Program-made: the position numbers and the translations under genes
Notes under the pieces: model-generated
The model's input: only the letters and a program-made list of their open reading frames with translations
Databases searched by the model: none
What the model was told of the DNA's origin: nothing
Part shown: piece after piece, positions 52,026 through 61,359 of the stretch
Position numbering within the stretch: the first letter of the stretch is position 1
How the letters are laid out: each line of letters starts with the position of its first letter
Origin: Desulfurispirillum indicum S5
Lineage (GTDB): Bacteria; Chrysiogenota; Chrysiogenetes; Chrysiogenales; Chrysiogenaceae
Assembly: GCF_000177635.2 (NCBI RefSeq)
Contig: NC_014836.1
Coordinates: 1,934,001 to 1,998,000, forward strand
Direction of reading: 5' to 3'
Length of the DNA stretch: 64,000 nt

Positions 52026-55000
52026 TCCGCTACTTTGCCGAGCATCCCACAGCAGCCAACATTCTGGCTATCATCTTGCTGCTGGCCGGCGTACTTTCCA
52101 TTGGCTCATTGCTGCGGGAGACTTTTCCCGACTTTCGCCCCGTGGAAGCTTCCGTCGAGGTGGAGTATCGGGGTGCCAGTGCCCACGAGGTGGAAGAAGC
52201 GATTTGCCAGCGCCTGGAAGATGCGGTTGACGGCATTACTGACCTGGCGGAGTTTCGCTGTGATGCCCGCGAAAATTTCGCGCTGGCCATTGCCAAGATG
52301 TCGGGAAACGGCGACGCCCAGCGTTTTCTGAGCACCATAGCCACCGAAGTAGACGCCATCGACGACCTCCCCGCCCAGGCAGGCAAACCCATTGTGCGCG
52401 AACTGCATCGCACCGATCTGGTGGCAGCCCTGGCCATAACGGGGCCCATGGATGAAACCGATCTGAAGGTCTATGCCGAAAAGCTGCGGGAGCGTCTGCT
52501 GCGCAACCCGCATATTGCCCAGGTCAACCTGAAAGGATTCTCTGAACGCCAGATACAGGTGGAAATCGCGGCTGATGTGCTGCATCAGCACGGGGTCAGC
52601 GTGAACGCCATTGCCGCCATTTTGGCCCGCCAGAATATCGAATTGCCCGCCGGAACCCTGGAAAGCCCCCTGGGCGATACGGTGATCCGCTTCACCGATG
52701 AACGCAAAGCACCTCAGGCCTTTGAAGATATTATCATCATTGGCACAGCCGATGGCCACGAGTTGCGACTGGGCGACCTGGCCACCATCATTGACACCTT
52801 TCGCCTGCCCGAGGTGCGCACCGAGCTGGATGGTACACGGGCCGCCGTACTGGAAGTGTATAAAGGACGAGATCATGACAGTCTGGACGTATATGCCGAT
52901 CTGCAGGAATTCATCACAAACGAACGCCTGCGCGCGCCGGAGTCGGTGCAACTGGTACTGACCCAGGATATCACCTCCATCCTGCAGGATCGCCTGCAAA
53001 TGCTGACGCGCAATGGCATTCAGGGATTGTTTCTGGTGGTGGCAGCCATCTGGCTCTTCTTCAGCCTGCGCACTTCGCTGCTGGTGGGGCTGGGCCTGCC
53101 CATCTCCTTTCTGGGTGCCTTTGCCCTCATGGCCATGCTGGGCGTCTCCATTAACATGGTCTCCATGGTTGCCCTGATGCTGGCCATCGGTCTGATGATG
53201 GACAGCGCCATCGTCATTGCTGAAAATATCGCCGCCCACAGCGAGCGGGGAAAAAATCCCCTCTCAGCCGCCGTGGAAGGCGTACGTGAAGTGGCACCCG
53301 CCATCCTGTCCTCATTCCTGACCACCGCTGCTATCTTTGTGCCCCTGGCCTTTATCTCCGGCGACATTGGCAAAGTGCTGCGCGTCATGCCCTTTGCCGC
53401 CCTGCTGACCCTGATCGTCAGCCTCGTGCACGCCTATCTGATCCTGCCCCACCACATGTGCCACAGTACCCGCAGACTGCAGAATCGTACTCCGAACCGC
53501 TTTCGCCAGCGCTTCGAGCACGGCTTTGCCACCCTGCGGGACGAGTACCTGAACCGGGCAGTGCACTGGGCCGTACACCAGCGCTCCCTGTTTGCGGGCC
53601 TGTTGATTTTCTTCTTTCTCTCCACCATTGGCCTGCTGGCGGGTGGTCTGGTGAAGTTCGAAGCCTTTCCCGATCTGGAGGGTGACGTGGTGGAAGCGCG
53701 CCTGATCATGCCCCAGGGGACACCCCTGGAGCGTACCCGCCAGGTGGTGGAACAAGTGGTGAGCGCCCTTGAGCAGGCCAATGCCGAACTCAGCCCCCAG
53801 CAGCCGGGTCAGCAACCACTGGTGCGGCATATTCTGGTGCGCTATGGCGAAAACGCCGACGCCTTTGAGCGTGGCCCACACGTCGCCACCATAACTGCCG
53901 ATCTGCTGACGGCAGAGAGGCGCTCCACTCGACTGGATGAACTCTTCTCCCTGTGGCGCGAGCACACGGGGTCGCCAGCCGATGTACTCAGCCTGAACCT
54001 GAAAGAGCCGGTTATTGGCCCGGCGGGAAAGGCCCTGGAGATCCGCTTGAAAGGTGAAGACCTGCACACCCTGGAAGCGGCCGCCTACGACCTCTCCCAG
54101 TGGCTGAAAGGCTATACCGGTGCCACTGATATACTCAGCGACCTGCGCACCGGCAAACCCGAATACCACCTGCAGCTGAAAGCCGGAGCCGCCAGCCTGG
54201 GAGTAGACGCAGCCGAAATCGCCCGCCAGCTGCGCGCAGCCTGGCTGGGGGAAACTGTCAGTCAGATTCAGGTGGGAAGGGAGACATTTGAAATCATGGT
54301 GCGGCAGCGCGACCGCCACAGCCTGCTGGAGCTGGAGCGCTTTCTGGTCACTCTGCCCGACGGCACCCTGATTCCCCTGAGTGAAGTGGCTTCCATGGAG
54401 CCTGCCCGTGGATGGGGCCGCATATTGCGCATTGATCGGCAGCGCACGGTCACGGTGAGCGGCGACGTGGATACCCGCATCGCCAACGCCATGGAGATAA
54501 TCACCGATCTGCAAAAGCGTTTCCTGCCCGAACTGCAGGCCCGCTATCCTGAAGTGCAGGTCCACTTTGAAGGGCAAATTGCCGAATCCCGCCAAACGGG
54601 CGCATCCATGCGCAACGCCCTGCTGCTTGGCCTGCTGGGGATCTTCTGCATCCTCAGCTACCAGTTCCGCAGCTTCATCGAACCCGCCGTCGTCATGGTC
54701 GCCATCCCCCTCGCCTTCATGGGGGCCGTGTGGGGACACCTGATTACCGGATACAACCTCTCCATGCCCTCGGTCATTGGCGCCGCATCCCTGGCCGGAA
54801 TCGTGGTCAATAATTCCATCCTGCTGGTCGCCTTTGTCAAGATGCACGCCTCAGGCGGAGCCACTATTCTGCAGGCTGCTCTCAGTGCCAGCCGGGATCG
54901 CTTTCGCGCCCTCACCATCACGACGATCACCACCGCCCTGGGCCTTATGCCCCTCATGCTGGAGCGCAGCCTTCAGGCCCAGTTTCTCAAACCGCTGGTC

Positions 55001-55102
55001 ATCAGCATCATCTTTGGCCTGATCACATCAGCTATCCTGGTACTGCTGGCCATACCCTGCCTCTACAGTTTCCTGGATGACTGGCGAAGAAAACCTCAAT
55101 AG
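52022..55102 (+). CDS. RND-family efflux permease (AcrB-like)
   Basis: A 1026-residue inner-membrane pump with the 12-helix RND layout. Helix 1 is at residues 9-30, a large periplasmic loop follows, helices 2-6 are about 335-470, helix 7 about 525-548 and helices 8-12 about 855-1010. Helix 4 carries GLMMDSAIVIAENI, so the proton-relay pair usually written DD in AcrB is D-S here. Helices 8-12 include GIFCILSYQFRSFIEPAVVM and MPSVIGAASLAGIVVNNSILL. It should expel drugs, detergents or similar compounds by proton exchange. No TolC-type outer-membrane gene is in the operon, so it must borrow one. Under TetR control. Confidence 0.92.
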   Translation: MIRYFAEHPTAANILAIILLLAGVLSIGSLLRETFPDFRPVEASVEVEYRGASAHEVEEAICQRLEDAVDGITDLAEFRCDARENFALAIAKMSGNGDAQRFLSTIATEVDAIDDLPAQAGKPIVRELHRTDLVAALAITGPMDETDLKVYAEKLRERLLRNPHIAQVNLKGFSERQIQVEIAADVLHQHGVSVNAIAAILARQNIELPAGTLESPLGDTVIRFTDERKAPQAFEDIIIIGTADGHELRLGDLATIIDTFRLPEVRTELDGTRAAVLEVYKGRDHDSLDVYADLQEFITNERLRAPESVQLVLTQDITSILQDRLQMLTRNGIQGLFLVVAAIWLFFSLRTSLLVGLGLPISFLGAFALMAMLGVSINMVSMVALMLAIGLMMDSAIVIAENIAAHSERGKNPLSAAVEGVREVAPAILSSFLTTAAIFVPLAFISGDIGKVLRVMPFAALLTLIVSLVHAYLILPHHMCHSTRRLQNRTPNRFRQRFEHGFATLRDEYLNRAVHWAVHQRSLFAGLLIFFFLSTIGLLAGGLVKFEAFPDLEGDVVEARLIMPQGTPLERTRQVVEQVVSALEQANAELSPQQPGQQPLVRHILVRYGENADAFERGPHVATITADLLTAERRSTRLDELFSLWREHTGSPADVLSLNLKEPVIGPAGKALEIRLKGEDLHTLEAAAYDLSQWLKGYTGATDILSDLRTGKPEYHLQLKAGAASLGVDAAEIARQLRAAWLGETVSQIQVGRETFEIMVRQRDRHSLLELERFLVTLPDGTLIPLSEVASMEPARGWGRILRIDRQRTVTVSGDVDTRIANAMEIITDLQKRFLPELQARYPEVQVHFEGQIAESRQTGASMRNALLLGLLGIFCILSYQFRSFIEPAVVMVAIPLAFMGAVWGHLITGYNLSMPSVIGAASLAGIVVNNSILLVAFVKMHASGGATILQAALSASRDRFRALTITTITTALGLMPLMLERSLQAQFLKPLVISIIFGLITSAILVLLAIPCLYSFLDDWRRKPQ

Positions 55103-55111
55103 TCAAAGCCT

Positions 55112-55897
55112 TCAAAGGGTAATCATCCCCTGGGAGAAAAATACGCAGTGTCCCCCGATCAGAACGCGGTCGATGAGATTTTCGCAGAAGAGCTCACCGC
55201 TGCGGGGCGATATCTGCCGGGCATGTAACGTTGTGCGGCCAAGGCGATCGGCCCAGAAGGGGATAAGGGTGCTGTGGGCGGAGCCGGTCACCGGATCTTC
55301 GGCGATGCCGGCTCCGGGAGCGAAGAAACGGGAGACAAAGTCCACGGTATTTCCAGGCGCCGTGACGATAAAGCCCAGAGTATCGGGAATGCGCTTGAGG
55401 GCATCAAAATCCGGCTGCAGGCTGCGGATAGTCTCTTCGTCTTCAAAGAGCAGCAAATAGTCCCGGGACTTCCAGGTCTCCCGTGGTTCTCTGCCCAGGG
55501 CCTGTCCAAGCAGAGGTGAGAGGGCGGCCGGATGGGGCCTGCGCGAGGGAAAATCCATCACCAGCAGCGTACCGCGGCGCTCCACCTTCAGCACACCGCT
55601 GGCAGTTTCAAAGGTGATCCGGTCAAGCTGTGGCGCCATGCTGGAAAAAATCACAAAGGCACTGGCCAGGGTGGCATGGCCGCACAGGTCCACCTCAACC
55701 TGGGGAGTGAACCAGCGCAACTGGTAGTGTCCGGGAGCCGTGGCAACAAAAAAAGCGGTTTCAGAGAGGTTGTGCTCGGCGGCGATGGCCTGCATGGTTT
55801 CCACGCTCAGCCAGGATTCCAGAGGGCAGACGGCAGCGGGATTGCCGCCGAAAACCTGCTGAGTAAAGGCATCGACGTGATAGACAGGGAACTTCAT
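55112..55897 (-). CDS. PhzF-family isomerase/epimerase-like protein
   Basis: A 261-residue protein of the PhzF/diaminopimelate-epimerase fold: YHVDAFTQQVFGGNPAAVCPL, the catalytic Glu region AEHNLSETAFFV, WFTPQVEVDLCGHATLASAFV, and RFFAPGAGIAEDPVTGSAHSTLIPFW. These are the family signatures. The in vivo substrate of most members, including this one, is unknown. It converges with the RND permease (9 nt apart) and lies 37 nt after cinA on the same strand. Confidence 0.88.
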   Translation of the reverse strand: MKFPVYHVDAFTQQVFGGNPAAVCPLESWLSVETMQAIAAEHNLSETAFFVATAPGHYQLRWFTPQVEVDLCGHATLASAFVIFSSMAPQLDRITFETASGVLKVERRGTLLVMDFPSRRPHPAALSPLLGQALGREPRETWKSRDYLLLFEDEETIRSLQPDFDALKRIPDTLGFIVTAPGNTVDFVSRFFAPGAGIAEDPVTGSAHSTLIPFWADRLGRTTLHARQISPRSGELFCENLIDRVLIGGHCVFFSQGMITL

Positions 55898-55934
55898 GGC
55901 ATCCTCCCATGGGCGGGATGAAAAATCACGGATA

Positions 55935-57173
55935 TTATCTGCGCACCATTCGCAGCAGCTGAAAAAGCCCTGCCTGGACGGCGCGTTGCCGGATCAGTTC
56001 ACGGTTGCCGCTGTGCAGGTAGCGTTGCACCTCCACGCAATCCTTCACCCGCGTGCCAATATACACTGTGCCCACCGGTTTCTCTTCAGTCCCCCCTTCG
56101 GGACCGGCAATACCGGTGACGGAGATTCCGCAGTGGGTACGGGCAATGCGACAGACACCATCGACCATTTCACGGGCTGTGGGTTCACTGACAGCGCCGT
56201 GATCCACGAGGGTCTGCTCCGCGACCCCAAGCAGCTCCACCTTGGACTGGTTGGAGTAGAAGACGCCGCCGAAGAGCAGGGTGGCTGAAGCGCCGGGAAC
56301 GGCGATAAGCTGATCGGCAATCTTTCCGCCGGTGCAGGATTCCGCCAGAGCCAGGCTCAGCTGCTGGCGCTGAAGCTCTTTGAGCAGGACGACTTCCAGC
56401 ACTTCGTTTTCCATGGAGAAGATATCCTCCGGCGCGAAACAGGGCAGAATCAGCTCCATAACCGACGCAGCAATGCGGTCAGCTTCCTGCTGGCCTGCGC
56501 GCGTTCGGCTGGCCACGCGGATGCGTACAGCAGCATCATTGGGCAGCAGGCCGATGCGGTAGTCCTCGCCCTCCAGCAGGTGGGCGATGCGGCGGGCCAC
56601 TTCTGACTCGGGGATACCGCAGAGGGAGATGATGGCCTGGCCATTATAGAAGCGTTCCTGGGGATACTGCAGGAAATGCTCCATGAAGTTGCCACTGACG
56701 GCGCGCATCTCCGCCGGCACACCAGGCATACAGAGAAACTGGCAACCGCTGAGCATAAAGGTGAAACCATCGGCGGCACCCACGGGGTTAGGTACAACGG
56801 TGGCACCGACAGGAAAAGTCGCCATGCGCTTATGTATGTCTTTCATGGGACGCTTGCGCCGAGTGAAAAACTCCTGCAGGCGACTGAGTGATGCCTCATC
56901 GATGCGCGATTCCACTCCCAGGGCGCGGGCGCTTGCCTCCTGGGTCTTGTCATCGTGGGTCGGCCCAAGGCCGCCAGTGACCAGTACGAGCTGATTGTCG
57001 GCGGCCAGCTCATGGTAGGCTGTGACAATGTCATCTGTTTCGTCACCCACCGTCAGGTGAGTACGCACATCGAAACCCTGTTGGGTCAGCATCTGGGCCA
57101 GGTAGCGGGCGTTGGAATTGAGGATAAAGCCACTGAGCAGCTCATCGCCGATACTGAGAAGTGATGCGCGCAT
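55935..57173 (-). CDS. cinA: CinA-family nicotinamide mononucleotide deamidase / competence-damage protein
   Basis: A 412-residue two-domain protein. The N-terminal MoCF_biosynth (COG1058) domain has [23 protein letters not shown] and [19 protein letters not shown]. The C-terminal NMN amidohydrolase (PncC) domain has [16 protein letters not shown] and [25 protein letters not shown], though the sequence reads [10 protein letters not shown]. It recycles NMN and may remove damaged nucleotides. ATG 57173 follows AAGGAAG and matches the family start; a longer reading from 57206 adds a basic extension. pgpA ends 36 nt upstream, so they share a transcript. Confidence 0.92.
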   Translation of the reverse strand: [412 protein letters not shown]

Positions 57174-57209
57174 ATGTCTTCCTTTGCGTGAAAAGTGGAA
57201 GGGCACAGA

Positions 57210-57668
57210 TCAGAGCAGCAGGCTCACCGCCACAAGCACCAGCGCGGCGGCGGCACCGGCCGCCATATCATCTGCCATGACACCCCAGCCGTCGCTCAGG
57301 GTTTCCAGTCGGCGGATAGGCCAGGGTTTGAGAATATCAAAAAAGCGGAAAAGTACAAAGACTGCCAGCAGCATGGGCCAGCTGACCGCAAACCACATGC
57401 CGGCAAAGAACACACCGGCAATCTCGTCGATCACTACACAGGAGGGGTCCTTGCGACCATAGAGTTCCTGGGCGCGATGGCACACCAGCACTCCGCCATA
57501 AAACAGCAGCGCGGCAATGAGCAGCTTGCTCCACAGGGGAAAATCTGCCACCAGCCACAACAGCGCTATGCCGGGCAGGGTTCCCCAGGTGCCAGGGGCA
57601 AAGGGTATCTTGCCGAAATAGAGTCCAGTGGCAATAAAATCAAGAGGAATACGCTGAGCCGCTCTCAT
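57210..57668 (-). CDS. pgpA: Phosphatidylglycerophosphatase A
   Basis: A 152-residue inner-membrane enzyme that dephosphorylates phosphatidylglycerol phosphate in phospholipid synthesis. Visible are FGKIPFAPGTWGTLPGI, the metal-binding CVVIDEIAGVFFAGMW, RFFDILKPWPIRRLE and VMADDMAAGAAAA, all PgpA hallmarks, with about four hydrophobic helices. It overlaps the DUF374 gene by 4 nt, consistent with a lipid-related unit. Confidence 0.93.
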   Translation of the reverse strand: MRAAQRIPLDFIATGLYFGKIPFAPGTWGTLPGIALLWLVADFPLWSKLLIAALLFYGGVLVCHRAQELYGRKDPSCVVIDEIAGVFFAGMWFAVSWPMLLAVFVLFRFFDILKPWPIRRLETLSDGWGVMADDMAAGAAAALVLVAVSLLL

Positions 57669-58318
57669 GTGCGCTTCCCGGCGGCCATGGCCTGGTCCGC
57701 TCTGCGGGTGGCGCTCATCAGGAGCTCCCCCAGCAGGCGATTGCCTTCATCCAGATCAGCATACTGATCTGGATAGAGGGGTTTTTCCACCACAAAGTGC
57801 ATGCGGCCAAAGGGCAGGGGAAAGACAAAGGAGTCCCAGCTGGAGAGAATTTTCACTGGCCTACAGCTATAGGAAACTGCCAGTACAGCTGTACCTGTGG
57901 CCTTGGCGGCACCGACCGCACCTGGTTTGACTACCAGAGGTGGGCCCTTGGGGCCATCGGGGGTGATGGCAACGTCATGCCCCTGGCGAAGTTTCCCGAT
58001 GACCTGTCGCAGCGCTGCAATTGCGCCACGGGTGGAGGAACCACGTACGGCATCATGACCGAAGTAACGCAGTATCCGGCCAAATATTTCCGCATCTTTA
58101 TGCTGGCTGAGCAAAGCATAGATATTGCCGCGACCATAAAGCCAGAGCGGCGCAACAAGTCGACCATGCCAGGAGGCTATTGTGTAGGGTTTGGGGTCAT
58201 CTTCCACCGCCTGCAGGATCTCCCGCCCTTCATAGGTCTTACGGCAGGTCAGGAAGCAGATTTTCAGATACATCTGGGCGATAAAGGGCAGGATCCGGAA
58301 CAGGAGCAGAGATTTCAT
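57665..58318 (-). CDS. DUF374 lysophospholipid acyltransferase-like protein
   Basis: A 217-residue membrane-associated protein. An N-terminal hydrophobic stretch is followed by YTIASWHGRLVAPLWLYGRGNIYALLSQHKDAEI (its H is the first acyltransferase box in this family), RGSSTRGAIAALRQVIGKLRQGHDVAITPDGPKGPP and VLAVSYSCRP. DUF374 proteins belong to the lipid A acyltransferase-like superfamily and probably add acyl chains to LPS or phospholipid. It shares one base with the flagellar-rod-like gene upstream and 4 nt with pgpA downstream. Confidence 0.85.
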   Translation of the reverse strand: MKSLLLFRILPFIAQMYLKICFLTCRKTYEGREILQAVEDDPKPYTIASWHGRLVAPLWLYGRGNIYALLSQHKDAEIFGRILRYFGHDAVRGSSTRGAIAALRQVIGKLRQGHDVAITPDGPKGPPLVVKPGAVGAAKATGTAVLAVSYSCRPVKILSSWDSFVFPLPFGRMHFVVEKPLYPDQYADLDEGNRLLGELLMSATRRADQAMAAGKRT

Positions 58319-58707
58319 CAGGAGACGATATCAAGCAGTGTCCCTATCATTTCGTCCTGGGAGCGGATCACTCCGGTATTGGCGCTGACAGAGTACTGGT
58401 TTACGGAGCTGTTGACGATCTCGCGGGTGATATCGGTGTTGGATCCTTCCACAAGGCCCGCCATGGCAATGGCGTCGGCACTGAAGGACACCGTGTCCGC
58501 CGGAAATTCGCTGGGCCGGAAAGGACCGTGGCTCTTGTCGATGCTGACGCCGGTGGGGCGCACTCCTCCAGAGACACCTTCTGCAGTATCCACCCGCTGG
58601 GACTTGAAGCCATCGGTGTTGACATTGGCCACATTGTGGGCCGATGCGGATTGTCGAAAGCCATAGGTTTTTATGGCGGAAGCGGCATTATAGAATGCAT
58701 CTACCAT
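58318..58707 (-). CDS. Stand-alone flagellar basal-body rod-like protein
   Basis: A 129-residue protein with both conserved ends of the rod/hook family. They are the N-terminal MVDAFYNAASAIKTYGFRQSASAHNVANVNTDGFKSQRV and the C-terminal GSNTDITREIVNSSVNQYSVSANTGVIRSQDEMIGTLLDIV, each seen here as a coiled-coil heptad region. Size is like FlgC/FlgB, but the N-terminus is closest to the FlgG/FlgE type. It sits among lipid genes rather than with flagellar genes and overlaps the acyltransferase by one base. Role in the flagellum is inferred; it could be an accessory rod component or an evolved paralogue. Confidence 0.82.
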   Translation of the reverse strand: MVDAFYNAASAIKTYGFRQSASAHNVANVNTDGFKSQRVDTAEGVSGGVRPTGVSIDKSHGPFRPSEFPADTVSFSADAIAMAGLVEGSNTDITREIVNSSVNQYSVSANTGVIRSQDEMIGTLLDIVS

Positions 58708-58770
58708 GGGGCTGACTCCTTACATCCTGTTCCGGGATCCTTCCCGTTCTTTCCTATCGGCAAAGAAGCG

Positions 58771-59403
58771 TCACTTCTGAAGTTCTTTTAAACGTCGATA
58801 CTGCTGCTGAATCACCGGTGTGGCAAAAAAATCGGGATCATCCCGCTCTATGCGCTCAAGCCGCGTCTTCGCTGCGGTAATTTTTTTCGTCCGCAGGTAA
58901 AAATCGAGAATATACGCCTCGTGTTCGGCAATAATTTCAAAGGCCTGCTGCTCCATTACCTGAACCTCACCGGTGCGTGGCGAACTCTGATATTCGCGGT
59001 AGAAGCGGTGGGCCAGAGAGTACGCCTTGCGGGCTGGATTCACATCGCGATCAATGGTGCGAATCTGCTCCATGTACATTTCCATCAGGCGGATCATGGT
59101 ATCGTCGGCAGCGGAATGGTCGGGAAAGCGCAGCAGATAGTGTTCATACTCAATGGACGCGTCCAGCCACTCGCCTTCCTTCTCGTAGGTGTGGGCGATA
59201 TAGAGCATGATCCGGGCGACGGCTTCTGAATTATCCGCCAGGTTCATCACACCACGGTACTCCTGGCGCGCCTCATCGTACTGCCCGCGTTCTGCCAGCC
59301 GGTGGGCGGTTTCCAGATCCGGAACGCGGTCGGGATCCGCTTTCTTGGCGCATCCGGCGCTCAAAATGAGAAGTGCCAGCAGAAGAAGTATATATCTATG
59401 CAT
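58771..59403 (-). CDS. bamD: Outer-membrane assembly lipoprotein BamD
   Basis: A 210-residue lipoprotein, lipobox LILSAGC (Cys near residue 18). The rest is TPR-like helices: HRLAERGQYDEARQEYRGVM, IMLYIAHTYEKEGEWLDASIEYEHYLLRFPDHSAADDTMIRLMEMYMEQI and EAYILDFYLRTKKITAAKTRLERI, the arrangement of BamD (YfiO/ComL), an essential part of the BAM complex that inserts outer-membrane barrels. Slightly shorter than E. coli BamD. The 157-bp gap after gpsA precedes it. Confidence 0.85.
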   Translation of the reverse strand: MHRYILLLLALLILSAGCAKKADPDRVPDLETAHRLAERGQYDEARQEYRGVMNLADNSEAVARIMLYIAHTYEKEGEWLDASIEYEHYLLRFPDHSAADDTMIRLMEMYMEQIRTIDRDVNPARKAYSLAHRFYREYQSSPRTGEVQVMEQQAFEIIAEHEAYILDFYLRTKKITAAKTRLERIERDDPDFFATPVIQQQYRRLKELQK

Positions 59404-59560
59404 GAATATCCTTTGCCTCTGAGAATTGTATCGCTTCCCGCCATCGGCTTATGCGACGGCGATTACCAGTTTCAGGCAAAAATACTACCTGAGAAGCGGT
59501 CCTTTGTAAATGTGGTTTTGCGCTGATTTTGTTTCCCGGGGCGAATTCCCCCCCCACGAC

Positions 59561-60556
59561 TCAGCTCCAGTGCTCTGCCTTGAGGTCGCGGTTCATGAGA
59601 TCGCGAATTCCCTGACAGACGTCCTTATCCTCAAAGAGAATGCGGTAAACTTCCGCTGTTATGGGCATATCAACACCCTTCTGCAGTGCCAGCTCATGGG
59701 TTGACTGGCAGGTCTGAACGCCCTCAGCCACCATGTTCATACCCGCCGTGATATCGCCAAGGGTTTCCCCCCTGGCCAGCCGCTCTCCCACAGTGCGATT
59801 GCGACTGAGGCCACCGGTACAGGTGAGCACCAGATCGCCCACTCCGGCAAGGCCGCTGGCAGTCTGACTGTGGCCTCCGCACTTGACCACCAGGCGGGTG
59901 ATTTCGGCCAGACCACGGGTAATCAGGGCGGCAGTGGCGTTGTGGCCAAGCCCGAGGCCATGGCAGATACCGCTGGCAATGGCGATGACGTTTTTCACGG
60001 CGGCGCAGATCTCCACGCCCATGACATCCTTGGTGGTATAGGCACGGAAGGACGTGTTACTGAAAATATCCTGCAGGCCGCTTCCGGTGCGAGTCTTCGG
60101 ACTGGCAATGGTCACTGCCGTCGGCACCCCCTGCACCACCTCGCGGGCAAAGGAAGGCCCCGAAAGCGTGGATACGTTGGCGTGGGGCCCCAGGATATCG
60201 GCAAAAATCTGGTGGGGCAGAAGCAGGGTCTCGTTTTCGATGCCCTTGCTGGCATTGACGATGGGCGTGCCAAGTTCCAGGTACGATCCGATATCCTGGA
60301 GCAGCCGGCGGGACTTCTGCACAGGCACCGCCCACAGGTAGAGCTCATAGGGACTGAACAGCCGCCCGTAGTCCGTGGTGGCTTCCATGGCATGCAGTTC
60401 CATGTCCGGCAGGTAAAGACTGTTGCGGCGCGAGCCGTTGATCTCCTCTGCCACTTCCTCCTCACGGGCAAATATCAATACTTCCCGACCAGTGGAAGCG
60501 AGGTGATGGGCCAGGGCGGTGCCCCAGCTGCCGGCACCGATGACCGCGCATTTCAT
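59561..60556 (-). CDS. gpsA: NAD(P)+-dependent glycerol-3-phosphate dehydrogenase
   Basis: A 331-residue enzyme producing sn-glycerol-3-phosphate from dihydroxyacetone phosphate for phospholipids. It has the Rossmann motif VIGAGSWGTALA, the active-site Lys in NASKGIE, LSGPSFAREV, the catalytic Lys region AAVKNVIAIASGICHGLGLGHNATAALITRGLAEI, and GVGDLVLTCTGGLSRNRTVGERLARGET. Overlap of 4 nt with the esterase gene. A weak GC-rich palindrome without a T-run follows the stop. Confidence 0.95.
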   Translation of the reverse strand: MKCAVIGAGSWGTALAHHLASTGREVLIFAREEEVAEEINGSRRNSLYLPDMELHAMEATTDYGRLFSPYELYLWAVPVQKSRRLLQDIGSYLELGTPIVNASKGIENETLLLPHQIFADILGPHANVSTLSGPSFAREVVQGVPTAVTIASPKTRTGSGLQDIFSNTSFRAYTTKDVMGVEICAAVKNVIAIASGICHGLGLGHNATAALITRGLAEITRLVVKCGGHSQTASGLAGVGDLVLTCTGGLSRNRTVGERLARGETLGDITAGMNMVAEGVQTCQSTHELALQKGVDMPITAEVYRILFEDKDVCQGIRDLMNRDLKAEHWS

Positions 60557-61359
60557 TGTATTTCCTCCTGTATGGTGCTCAGTACAGCCGGCGAGTGCAC
60601 ACAGTCGGCCACCGCATCGGCGTTCCTGCTGCTCAGGGGCAGCAGGTGCCCGGCAATATCCCGGATAATTTCATCTATATCTCCCATCAGGGAGTGATCG
60701 CCCGCTTCATAGAGCTTCAGGGTTGCGAGGGGTTGCTCGGATGCCATGGCGACCGACTGTTCAAAACTGACCGTCTCATCACGTTTGCCGTGTATCAGCA
60801 GAAAGGGCAACCGTGTCCGCAGCCGATAGGGCATATAGCTTTCCACATCTTCCAGAAATGCAGTTCCCAGTTGAATGGTGTCATTGACCCCGTAATGGTA
60901 GAACAGGGCGAACCCTTTCTCCTTCCACACCTGCAGTCCATCTGCCCCCATGCCCTCCAGCCGGTTGGCGTAAAAATCAAAAGAGCCCGCCAGGGTCGTC
61001 AGGGATGCCACCGCCGGCGAAGCTCCTTGCTCGCAGTAGCGGGCAAGCACCATGGCGCCAAGGGACGAGCCGATCAGGTGAATGCGCTCATAGGCTCCCG
61101 CCAGGGTATCCACGATGCGTCGAAGCTGATCCACCATCTTCGGCACCGTGAGGTGAAAGAAGCGATCCGCCTGCATATCGTCAAAGGTGAAGCGCAAAAA
61201 AGAGTAGCCACGCTGGAAAAGTGCGTCCTCAATGGCACACGCCTTGGCCGAGAGCATGGATGATCCGAAACCATGAAGATAGACCACAATGTGTTGAGGA
61301 TTGTTGTGGCGCAGACTCCAGTGGCGGGGAAGCTCAGAAATACTGAGGGTTGCTGCCAT
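60553..61359 (-). CDS. YqiA-like alpha/beta-hydrolase (esterase)
   Basis: A 268-residue serine hydrolase. HIVVYLHGFGSSMLSAKA gives the oxyanion strand, the nucleophile elbow is HLIGSSLGAMVLARY, and LPFLLIHGKRDETVSF with EAGDHSLMGD supplies Asp and His. This is the YqiA/UPF0227-type esterase fold; natural substrate unknown. ATG 61359 follows GGGAGAG. It overlaps the end of pgpH by 26 nt and gpsA by 4 nt, so it is in the phoH-pgpH-gpsA unit. Confidence 0.85.
   Translation of the reverse strand: MAATLSISELPRHWSLRHNNPQHIVVYLHGFGSSMLSAKACAIEDALFQRGYSFLRFTFDDMQADRFFHLTVPKMVDQLRRIVDTLAGAYERIHLIGSSLGAMVLARYCEQGASPAVASLTTLAGSFDFYANRLEGMGADGLQVWKEKGFALFYHYGVNDTIQLGTAFLEDVESYMPYRLRTRLPFLLIHGKRDETVSFEQSVAMASEQPLATLKLYEAGDHSLMGDIDEIIRDIAGHLLPLSSRNADAVADCVHSPAVLSTIQEEIQ

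Noticed and set aside
52106-54847. Two long minus-strand frames (377 and 511 codons) opposite the RND permease
   Set aside because: Antisense shadows of a GC-rich gene; no ribosome sites or domains, and the plus-strand RND protein is unambiguous.
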